Shown here: in pieces, positions 55,624-62,612 of the stretch
Position numbering within the stretch: position 1 is the stretch's first letter
How the letters are laid out: every line of letters starts with the position of its first letter
From: Halopseudomonas pelagia
GTDB taxonomy: Bacteria; Pseudomonadota; Gammaproteobacteria; Pseudomonadales; Pseudomonadaceae
Assembly: GCF_009497895.1 (NCBI RefSeq)
Contig: NZ_CP033116.1
Span: 1,364,001 to 1,428,000, forward strand
Direction: 5' to 3'
DNA: 64,000 nt
The notes under the pieces: generated by a model
Told to the model about the DNA's origin: nothing
The model's database searches: none
What the model saw: the letters and a program-made list of their open reading frames with translations, nothing else
Translations under genes and position numbers: made by a program

Positions 55624-55648
55624 AGAATGTCCCGCTGGGTGACATTCT
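55624..55648. promoter_or_regulatory. dyad at the probable tesB promoter
   Basis: AGAATGTC (55624-55631) and GACATTCT (55641-55648) form a perfect 8-base inverted repeat with nine bases between. The left half overlaps TTAGAAT, a fair -10 for tesB. It could be an operator or the first stem of the leader RNA. The -35 is not clear. Confidence 0.4.
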
Positions 55649-55711
55649 GTCGCAGCGCTTTTATTTCGTTTCCGGTCTTGTGGGCCGGCTGTCGTCGAGG
55701 AACCACGCACT

Positions 55712-56575
55712 ATGTCGCACATGCTGGATGATCTGGTAAGCCTGTTGGCGCTGGAGAAAATTGAAGAGAATCTGTTCCGGGGCATGAGCCAGGATCTGGG
55801 ATTCAAACAACTCTTTGGCGGCCAAGTGCTCGGCCAATCGCTGTCCGCTGCCAGTCAGACGGTCGATGCGCTGCGCCACGTCCATTCGGTGCACGGTTAT
55901 TTTCTGCGCCCCGGCGATGCGACCTTGCCGATTATCTATCAGGTGGATCCGCTGCGTGATGGCGGCAGTTTTACCACCCGGCGCGTACAGGCGATCCAGA
56001 AGGGCAAGCCGATCTTCACCATGATCTGCTCATTCCAGGGCGATGAGGAAGGTTATACCCATCAGGCTGAGATGCCGAACGTGCCGGGCCCCGACGAGCT
56101 GCGCAATGAAACCGAGATCACCCGCGATCAGCAACACCTGATCAACGCCAAGGTGCGCGAGAAGGTGCTGGTCGACAAGCCGATCGAAATTCGCCCGGTG
56201 GAAGTGTTTAACCCTTTTGAGCCGCAGAAGGCCAAGCCGGTTCGGCATATGTGGTTCCGCGCCGATGGCCGTCTGCCGGATGACCCGCAGCTGCACCGCT
56301 ACCTGCTGGCCTATGCCTCGGATTTCCATTTGCTGGGTACCGCGATGCTGCCCCATGCGGTGTCGTCCTGGTCGCGCAAGATGCAGGTGGCAAGTCTTGA
56401 CCACTCCATCTGGTATCACCAGCCGCTACGCATGGACGACTGGCTGCTGTATGCGATGGACAGTCCGTCGGCGAGCGGTTCGCGCGGCCTGTCCCGCGGG
56501 CAGATCTTCAATCGTGACGGCCTGCTGGTAGCTTCCATTACCCAGGAATCACTGATGCGCCAGATTCAGGATTGA
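55712..56575 (+). CDS. tesB: acyl-CoA thioesterase II
   Basis: A 287-residue double hot-dog thioesterase hydrolysing medium- and long-chain acyl-CoA. The N-terminal hot dog has FGGQVLGQSLSAASQTV and VHSVHGYFLRPGDATLPI; the C-terminal one carries the catalytic aspartate in YASDFHLLGTAM and SLDHSIWYHQPLRMDDWLLY. It is followed three bases on by a HAD hydrolase gene, so the two are probably cotranscribed. Confidence 0.96.
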   Translation: MSHMLDDLVSLLALEKIEENLFRGMSQDLGFKQLFGGQVLGQSLSAASQTVDALRHVHSVHGYFLRPGDATLPIIYQVDPLRDGGSFTTRRVQAIQKGKPIFTMICSFQGDEEGYTHQAEMPNVPGPDELRNETEITRDQQHLINAKVREKVLVDKPIEIRPVEVFNPFEPQKAKPVRHMWFRADGRLPDDPQLHRYLLAYASDFHLLGTAMLPHAVSSWSRKMQVASLDHSIWYHQPLRMDDWLLYAMDSPSASGSRGLSRGQIFNRDGLLVASITQESLMRQIQD

Positions 56576-56578
56576 GTC

Positions 56579-57166
56579 ATGCATGATTTGCAGGCATGGG
56601 TATTTGATCTGGACGGCACGCTGACGCTAGCGCAGCACGATTTTGCTGCGATTCGCCGCGAGCTCGGCGTCCCGGCTGAAGAGGACATTCTTGAGTTTAT
56701 TGCCAGCCGGCCGTTGACCGAACGCGAACAACTGGCCGCCGAATTGGATGCGATCGAGATGCGTCTTGCAGCCGATGTACGGGCAGCGCCCGGCGCTGCC
56801 GAGCTGATAAGGTATCTGCACGAAACAGATCGCCAGGTTGGCATTCTGACGCGCAACCTTCAGCAAGTCGCCAGGTCTTCGCTCGAGGTCGTCGGGGTGT
56901 TGGACTGTTTTGCCCCCGAGCATATCCTCGGGCGTGCCGAGGCGCTGCCCAAGCCGGATCCGGATGGTATTCAGCAGCTTCTTGAAGGCTGGTCAGTGTC
57001 TGGCTCGCAGGCGGTTATGGTCGGCGACTTTCGTTTCGATCTTGAGGCTGGCCGGGCAGCGGGTTGCCGCACTTGCCTGGTGCATGCCGACAATCAATGG
57101 CCCGACTTGGCTGATTGGCACGTTGTGGACTGTCGTGAACTCATGGCGCAACTGACGCCACCCTAG
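56579..57166 (+). CDS. HAD-superfamily hydrolase
   Basis: A 195-residue phosphatase-like protein. HAD motif I is VFDLDGTLTLAQ (nucleophile at the first aspartate), motif II the threonine in VGILTRNLQQ, motif III the lysine in LPKPDPDG and motif IV VGDFRFDLEAGRAAG. A small helical cap lies between. Substrate unknown; phosphoglycolate-phosphatase-like members are nearest in look. Confidence 0.9.
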   Translation: MHDLQAWVFDLDGTLTLAQHDFAAIRRELGVPAEEDILEFIASRPLTEREQLAAELDAIEMRLAADVRAAPGAAELIRYLHETDRQVGILTRNLQQVARSSLEVVGVLDCFAPEHILGRAEALPKPDPDGIQQLLEGWSVSGSQAVMVGDFRFDLEAGRAAGCRTCLVHADNQWPDLADWHVVDCRELMAQLTPP

Positions 57167-57333
57167 CGCTAGCCCTCTAGCCGCCTCTTGCTCAACCCAG
57201 TGCTCGGCGATACAGTGCTCTGCTGCCAAGCGGTGGCGTGACCTCATTTTTATTAGCAACGCTTGTTGGCTGAGTTTCGGCTGACCGCAATGAACCAACG
57301 CACCCTCATTTAACCGTTTCACTAGGAGCCTCC

Positions 57334-59370
57334 ATGGCCTGGTTAAGATCGCGTCGTCTGCACTATTTCGTTGGTGGTGTGGCGATCCTTTTTGTTTTGC
57401 TGGTCGCCTTGCGGGCCGTATTCTATTTTGGCTTCTCGTCCGTTACACCGGGAGCGGAGCAGTCCAGAGGCGTGATTCTGGAAACCTTGAGTATTGGCGC
57501 ACGCTTTGACCTGCGCCTGGCCATCCTGCTGATGTTCCCCGCCATGCTGCTGGCCTGGCTGCCAGTGTGGAACAGTGTCCGTTCAAGCCTGCTGCGCTGG
57601 GTGGCGCGTATCTATCTGGTGCTGGCACTGGCCATTCTATTGTTGATGTACATTCTAGATTTCGGCCACTACGCCTATCTGGGCGTGCGCCTCAATGCCT
57701 CCGCGCTCAAGTTTATTGCTGATGCAGGCATCTCTCAGCAAATGGTCTGGGAAAGCTACCCGGTTATCTGGATTACGCTGGGCTGGCTGGCCACGCTGTT
57801 GATTTCGGTTTGGGCATTTGTCCGCCTGGAGAAGGTCACCCTCGACAAGCCAAAAACCGTTATCCCGCTCTGGTCACGGATTCTGGGCAGCGTGGTCATG
57901 GTGATTTTGGTGTTCCTGGCGCTTCTTGGGCGTTACACCAATATCAACTTGCAGAACCCGGTTCCCTTGCGCTGGAGTGATGCGTTTTTCGCAGGCGATA
58001 GCGAACTAGGCGCGCTGGGTCTGAACCCGGTGCTGTTCTTCTATGACACGCTGAGCGTGCCTCAGGAGCGTTACGATCTGGATCAGGTGCGCGAGCACTA
58101 CCCGACCGTTAGCCGTTATCTCGGTGTTGAAAATCCAGATATTGACCAGCTCACTCTCAACCGTGAGGTGGGCGTTCAGCCGCATCGCCTGGATGTGACG
58201 CAGCCGCCCAATGTGGTCTTCGTCATGCTCGAATCCTTGGGCACCACTGCCGTGGGGGCGTACGGCAACCCGTTGAACCCAACCCCTAATATTGACCGCA
58301 TGGCCCAGGAAAGCTGGTTCTTCCGGCATTTCTACGTGCCTGTAACCGGCACCGCCAAAACCGTTTGGGCGAGCATTACCGGGATTCCTGATGTGTCGCG
58401 CTCCGAAACCGCTACGCGTAATCCGCTGATCACCAATCAACATACCTTGATCAATGCGCTTGAGGGTTATAACAAGATCTACACCATCGGCGGCAACTCC
58501 GGCTGGGCAAACATGAATGCGCTGATACGTCAGAGTATTGATGGCGTGAAGTTGTACGAGGAAGGAGGCTGGAAAGCCAAAAATGTTGATGTCTGGGGTA
58601 TTTCGGATCTGGACCTGTTCAAGGAAACCGATCAGATTCTGCGAAGCCTGCCCAAGGATGAACCTTTCTTCGCTTATATCCAGACGGCGGGCAATCACCG
58701 GCCGTTCACCATTCCTGCAGAGAATGACGGCTTCGAGGCTATTGAGCGCTCTCTAGAGGAAGTAGAGGCTGCGGGATCACGCAGTGTGGCTCAGTACAAT
58801 GCTGCGCGGCTGCTGGACTTTAACCTGGGCCGCATGATTGAACTGGCCAAAGAGGGTGGTTATTTCGATAACACCATCTTCGTAATGTTTGGTGATCACA
58901 ATACGCGCATTGCCAATATCGATTTCATGAAGCCGGCGTTTGATCAATTGGGACTGGAAAGCAATAACGTGCCGCTGTTGATCTACGCTCCCAAGCTGCT
59001 ACCGCCTCGCGAGTTTGATGAGGCAGTGGGGCTGGCGGATCTGTTGCCGACCATTACGAGCCTGTTGGGCAAGGAATATGACAATCGGACCATGGGCCGC
59101 GATGTGCTGCAACCCTCACCGGAGGGCGAGCGCGTAGTGCCAGTGGTGCTTCGCGAGGGCACCTTCCCGCTGATTGGTGCGGTCAGTAAGGACTTCCTGT
59201 TGCAGATGAACTACGACGGTACCGAGCCCAGCCTGCATGATTTGAACTCCATGACGCCGCTGGACAACGTGGCGGAGGAGCATCCCGAGGAGTATCAGCG
59301 ATTACTGCCCCTTACCCGGGGGTTGTATGAGACCTCGCGCTTTATGATGTATGAGAATGTGAGGGACTGA
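57334..59370 (+). CDS. LTA-synthase-like membrane sulfatase/phosphoglycerol transferase
   Basis: A 678-residue inner-membrane protein with about five N-terminal helices and a periplasmic alkaline-phosphatase-fold domain. Metal-site glutamate is in VVFVMLESLGTTAVGAYGN, the nucleophilic threonine in VTGTAKTVWASITG, and the distal Asp-His pair in FVMFGDHNTRIA. In gram-negative bacteria such proteins (OpgB-like or phosphoethanolamine transferase relatives) transfer head groups from phospholipids to glycans or LPS; the acceptor here is unknown. It is preceded by 167 bases without a gene and followed by a strong terminator. Confidence 0.9.
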   Translation: MAWLRSRRLHYFVGGVAILFVLLVALRAVFYFGFSSVTPGAEQSRGVILETLSIGARFDLRLAILLMFPAMLLAWLPVWNSVRSSLLRWVARIYLVLALAILLLMYILDFGHYAYLGVRLNASALKFIADAGISQQMVWESYPVIWITLGWLATLLISVWAFVRLEKVTLDKPKTVIPLWSRILGSVVMVILVFLALLGRYTNINLQNPVPLRWSDAFFAGDSELGALGLNPVLFFYDTLSVPQERYDLDQVREHYPTVSRYLGVENPDIDQLTLNREVGVQPHRLDVTQPPNVVFVMLESLGTTAVGAYGNPLNPTPNIDRMAQESWFFRHFYVPVTGTAKTVWASITGIPDVSRSETATRNPLITNQHTLINALEGYNKIYTIGGNSGWANMNALIRQSIDGVKLYEEGGWKAKNVDVWGISDLDLFKETDQILRSLPKDEPFFAYIQTAGNHRPFTIPAENDGFEAIERSLEEVEAAGSRSVAQYNAARLLDFNLGRMIELAKEGGYFDNTIFVMFGDHNTRIANIDFMKPAFDQLGLESNNVPLLIYAPKLLPPREFDEAVGLADLLPTITSLLGKEYDNRTMGRDVLQPSPEGERVVPVVLREGTFPLIGAVSKDFLLQMNYDGTEPSLHDLNSMTPLDNVAEEHPEEYQRLLPLTRGLYETSRFMMYENVRD

Positions 59371-59387
59371 TTAGCTACTTGTGATCC

Positions 59388-59416
59388 AAATAACCCGGCT
59401 TCGGCCGGGTTATTTT
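59388..59416 (+). terminator. intrinsic terminator with UUCG tetraloop
   Basis: AAATAACCCGGC (59388-59399) pairs with GCCGGGTTATTT (59404-59415) around a C(TTCG)G tetraloop and is followed by T-rich sequence. It ends the LTA-synthase-like gene. Confidence 0.95.
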
Positions 59417-59476
59417 CTTCTCGGGTTTGCTTTTTCTGGCGGGATTTTATTGCGTTTAGGGAGTGGTCGGGTGTGG

Positions 59477-59586
59477 GCGCAGCCTTACAACGTCCCCTCC
59501 ATGACACGCTACCAGCCATCCCTGGGGCTCGTCATCGCACATCCCTGTGCTCTGACGGTCATGGAGGGGACGTTGCAAGGCTGCAC
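59477..59586. repeat. long-armed palindromic element, copy 3
   Basis: Arms 59477-59505 and 59558-59586 are complementary with two mismatches (left arm begins GCGCAGCCTTACAACGTCCC). The reverse complement of 59503-59560 reads GACCGTC...CAGGGATG...CAGGGATG...GCGTGTC, the same framework as copies 1 and 2, and is closely similar to copy 4. The arms are unique to this copy. Confidence 0.88.
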
Positions 59587-59678
59587 CACTGGGCATAGGA
59601 GTGTTCGGAAATAAACCCCAGAGTTAAGTTAGAGAGATGATGTTGGCGGAGTTGTTGAAGGATACTAGATAGTCATTC

Positions 59679-59790
59679 GGTTTCAGCGCCCCTGCCCCTG
59701 TGTGTGGCCGTCAGAGCACAGGGATGTGCGATGACGAGCCCCATGGACGGCTTGGAGCGTGCCACGCACAGGGGCAGGGGCGCTGAAACC
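59679..59790. repeat. long-armed palindromic element, copy 4
   Basis: Arms 59679-59708 and 59761-59790 are complementary over 30 bases with one wobble-compatible difference (left arm begins GGTTTCAGCGCCCCTGCCCC). The 58-base core 59706-59763 matches copy 3 in inverse orientation at roughly nine of ten positions. The heptamer array starts 20 bases after it. Confidence 0.88.
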
Positions 59791-59810
59791 TTGCACGCCG
59801 AGCCAGAATC

Positions 59811-59880
59811 ACAAGCCACAAGCCACAAGCCACAAACCACAAACCACAAGCCACAAGCCACAAGCCACAAGCCCCAAGCT
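59811..59880. repeat. ACAAGCC heptamer tandem array at the nadC 3' end
   Basis: Ten consecutive heptamers: seven ACAAGCC, two ACAAACC and a final degenerate CCAAGCT. The last unit overlaps the nadC stop codon (59879-59881), so the array is in the nadC 3' untranslated part. Same unit as at 50139-50164. Confidence 0.95.
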
Positions 59881-60727
59881 ACATAGTTAGCCGCATAGAC
59901 AGGTCCACAGCCTTGATGTCTTTGGTCAGCGTGCCAATGGAGATAAAGTCCACCCCGGTCTCGGCCACGCTGCGCAGGGACGTTTCTGTGATGCCGCCGG
60001 ATGCTTCCAATGACGCACGTCCAGCAGTCTGTGCCACAGCCTCACGCATGTCATCGTGGCTCAGCTCGTCGAGCATGATGATGTCGGCCCCGGCAGACAG
60101 AGCCTGCTGCATCTCGTCCAGATTTTCCACTTCGACTTCTACCGGCTTGCCCGGCGCCAGGTTGCGAGCCTGGGCGACGGCTTCGGCAATGCCGCCACAG
60201 GCAGCAATATGATTTTCCTTGATTAGGAAAGCGTCGAACAGACCGATGCGGTGATTGTGGCAGCCGCCGCAGGTGACGGCGTATTTCTGTGCCATGCGCA
60301 GCCCAGGTAGGGTTTTGCGGGTGTCCAGCAATCGTACCGAGGTGCCTTCCACCAGTGAAGCGAAGTAGCGGCTGCGCGTTGCTGTGGCTGACAGGGTCTG
60401 GATGAAGTTCATGGCGCTGCGTTCGGCCGTGAGCAGTCCGCGGGCGGGACCGCTGAGCTTGCAGAATATCTGGTCGGGTTGCATCGGCTCGCCGTCGTTG
60501 ACCAGCCATTGCACGGTGATCGCCGGATCCACTTGACGGAAAACCTCATCGGCCCAAGCGGTACCACACAGAATAGCTGCTTCGCGGGTCAGAATAGTCG
60601 CGGTGGCCTGACGGTCTTCGGGGATCAGCGATGCGGTTATATCGCCGGAGCCAACATCTTCTGCCAGCGCACGACGCACATCGTCAATGATGGTTTGCTG
60701 CAGGGTGTCGAGGGTCAGGTTTGGCAT
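59879..60727 (-). CDS. nadC: nicotinate-nucleotide pyrophosphorylase (quinolinate phosphoribosyltransferase)
   Basis: A 282-residue enzyme converting quinolinate and PRPP to nicotinate mononucleotide in de novo NAD synthesis. Family segments are [76 protein letters not shown] and EVEVENLDE. The ATG at 60727 ([11 protein letters not shown]) is preferred; the frame continues upstream through the symporter terminator. Its stop lies in the heptamer repeat, with no separate terminator visible. Confidence 0.96.
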   Translation of the reverse strand: MPNLTLDTLQQTIIDDVRRALAEDVGSGDITASLIPEDRQATATILTREAAILCGTAWADEVFRQVDPAITVQWLVNDGEPMQPDQIFCKLSGPARGLLTAERSAMNFIQTLSATATRSRYFASLVEGTSVRLLDTRKTLPGLRMAQKYAVTCGGCHNHRIGLFDAFLIKENHIAACGGIAEAVAQARNLAPGKPVEVEVENLDEMQQALSAGADIIMLDELSHDDMREAVAQTAGRASLEASGGITETSLRSVAETGVDFISIGTLTKDIKAVDLSMRLTM

Positions 60728-60771
60728 ACGGGCTCCGTCGCGGATCGGCATCAGCCGGCGAGTATACCCGA

Positions 60772-60808
60772 TAAGAAAGAAAATACCCGCCCCGGGAAGG
60801 GCGGGTAT
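60772..60808 (-). terminator. intrinsic terminator after the symporter gene
   Basis: On the minus strand ATACCCGCCC pairs with GGGCGGGTAT (60808-60799 with 60792-60783) and TTTTCTTTCTT follows. It separates the symporter gene from nadC on the same strand. Confidence 0.88.
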
Positions 60809-60820
60809 CACAGCGTTAGC

Positions 60821-62188
60821 TTAGTTGTTTTTCAACAGGTTCGCCGGGTTGTTGAAGTAGTCCTTGGTCAGCTTGAAGACCACAGGGCTAAGCAGCAAGA
60901 GTGCGACCAGGTTGGGAATCGCCATCATTGCATTCAGCGTATCGGCGACCAGCCACAGACTGCCCAGATCAATGATCGGCAGCGTGCCCAGCGGGATGGC
61001 CAGAACCCAGAGTACCCGGAACGGAATATTGGATTTCTCACCGAACAGGAACTGGGTGCACTTTTCGCCATAGAAACTCCAGCCAATGATGGTGGTGAAC
61101 GCGAACACTGCCAGACCAATACTCACAATGTACTGACCCCAGCCGCCTGGAAGACCTTCGTTGAAGGCCAGTGCAGACATGGATGCGCCATTCTCACCGC
61201 TTTGCCAAGCGCCGGTGACCATGATCACCAGGCCGGTGATGGAGCAAATGATGATGGTATCGATAAAGGTACCCAGCATCGCGACGGTGCCCTGGCGAAT
61301 CGGATCCTTGGTTTGTGCGGCTGCGTGGGCAATAGGAGCGCTGCCCAGACCTGCTTCGTTAGAAAACACGCCGCGGGCAATACCGAATCGCATGGCCGCC
61401 CAGATGGTCGCGCCGGCAAAGCCGCCAGCGGCCGCAATCGGGTTAAACGCGTGGTAGAAGATCAGGCTGAAAGCTTCCGGCAGGCGGTCAGCGTGCATGA
61501 TCAGAATGATCAGGCCGCCACCCACGTAGAAAATCGCCATGATCGGCACCAGTTTGCCCGCCACGTCACCAATACGCTTGATACCGCCAATCAGCACCAG
61601 TGCAACCAGCACGGCGATAACGATACCGGTTACCAGCGGCTGAATGCCGAAGGTACTCTGCAGCGCATCGGCTACCGAGTTGGACTGGATGGTATTACCA
61701 ATACCAAATCCGGCGAGCATGCCGAAGATGGCGAAAAGTACGCCCAGCCATTTCCACTTAACGCCTAGCCCGTTCTTGATGTAGTACATGGGGCCGCCAA
61801 CATGGTTGCCGTTAGCGTCTTTTTCGCGGTAATGAACGGCCAGCGTCGCTTCGCAGAACTTGGTAGCCATACCCACTAATGCGATAACCCACATCCAAAA
61901 CAAAGCGCCAGGGCCGCCGAAGAACACGGCGGTGGCAACACCGGCAATGTTACCGGTACCGACGGTGGCAGAAAGCGCTGTCATCAACGCGTTAAACGGG
62001 CTGATGTCACCTTCTTCGGTGCTTTTCCGACCACGCCACAGCATCTTGAAGCCGTAGATGAGCTTGCGTTGCGGCGTCAGTTTAAGGCCCAGGGTGAGGT
62101 AGAGGCCTGTACCAGCCAGCAGTATCAGCATGGCTGGCCCCCACACCACGCCGTTGATGGCGCTGATTATTCCTATGAGTGATTCCAT
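60821..62188 (-). CDS. alanine/glycine:cation symporter (AgcS family)
   Basis: A 455-residue inner-membrane carrier with about eleven helices, coupling alanine or glycine uptake to sodium or protons. Family segments are TALSATVGTGNIAGVATAV, GGPMYYIKNGLGVKWKWLG, ARGVFSNEAGLGSAPIAHAA and GWSFYGEKCTQFLFG. A GGAGAG site precedes the ATG. Glycine riboswitches often precede such genes, but none is recognisable in the leader here. Confidence 0.94.
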   Translation of the reverse strand: MESLIGIISAINGVVWGPAMLILLAGTGLYLTLGLKLTPQRKLIYGFKMLWRGRKSTEEGDISPFNALMTALSATVGTGNIAGVATAVFFGGPGALFWMWVIALVGMATKFCEATLAVHYREKDANGNHVGGPMYYIKNGLGVKWKWLGVLFAIFGMLAGFGIGNTIQSNSVADALQSTFGIQPLVTGIVIAVLVALVLIGGIKRIGDVAGKLVPIMAIFYVGGGLIILIMHADRLPEAFSLIFYHAFNPIAAAGGFAGATIWAAMRFGIARGVFSNEAGLGSAPIAHAAAQTKDPIRQGTVAMLGTFIDTIIICSITGLVIMVTGAWQSGENGASMSALAFNEGLPGGWGQYIVSIGLAVFAFTTIIGWSFYGEKCTQFLFGEKSNIPFRVLWVLAIPLGTLPIIDLGSLWLVADTLNAMMAIPNLVALLLLSPVVFKLTKDYFNNPANLLKNN

Positions 62189-62612
62189 TTTATTCGGCTC
62201 TCCAGCGATTTGTTATAGTCTTGGTTTTTTACGGCTGTTGGGTCTGGCGCAAATAGTGAGTCCCAAGATCAGGGTAAACCAGTATTGGCGATTCTGCCTT
62301 GATCGGGCTGCGACAGCATGGCGTTCTTGAGCGTTTCTGGCCTGCCTGAGATCGTCCAATTGTTACAGGAATGCGTCTAGGTAAGGACCTTGCCGCCCAA
62401 TAAGAGTGTGAACTTGGTCAAGGAATGAGCGCATGGCAATGTCGGGACGCTAAATGGCTGTATACTGATTTTAAAATTGACGCCATATTCATGACGTGCG
62501 GAAGGCAACATCACAGGATGTGAAAGGTGACAGCGTTGAGCCCTGGGAAATTCTTTTGAGCTGAGTCCTGTTGGCGTTTTTAAGGCAGTACCACACTGCC
62601 CGGGGAGTATGT
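62189..62612. other. divergent intergenic region, symporter / DUF1631 gene
   Basis: These 424 bases have no supported gene. Toward the DUF1631 gene there is a TATACT hexamer at 62461-62466 that could be a -10, and a perfect GGCAGT-ACCAC-ACTGCC hairpin at 62584-62600 directly before the CGGGGAG ribosome site. Toward the symporter no clear promoter or riboswitch was found. Confidence 0.4.

Larger units (their letters stand above)
59417..59878. other. gene-free repeat region between convergent genes
   Basis: After the terminator, the 460 bases to the nadC stop hold palindromic element copies 3 and 4, about 90 bases of unremarkable sequence between them, and the heptamer array. No gene is supported; small frames here are translations of the repeats. 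Confidence 0.8.

Noticed and set aside
59811..59880. CRISPR-like array
   Set aside because: The repeat unit is seven bases with no spacers and no cas genes; it is a simple tandem repeat.
59673..59886. Small frames with repeating residues on both strands
   Set aside because: Direct translation of the ACAAGCC heptamer array and element copy 4.
62189..62400. Glycine riboswitch upstream of the alanine/glycine symporter gene
   Set aside because: The conserved aptamer motifs expected for a glycine riboswitch are not recognisable on the minus strand.
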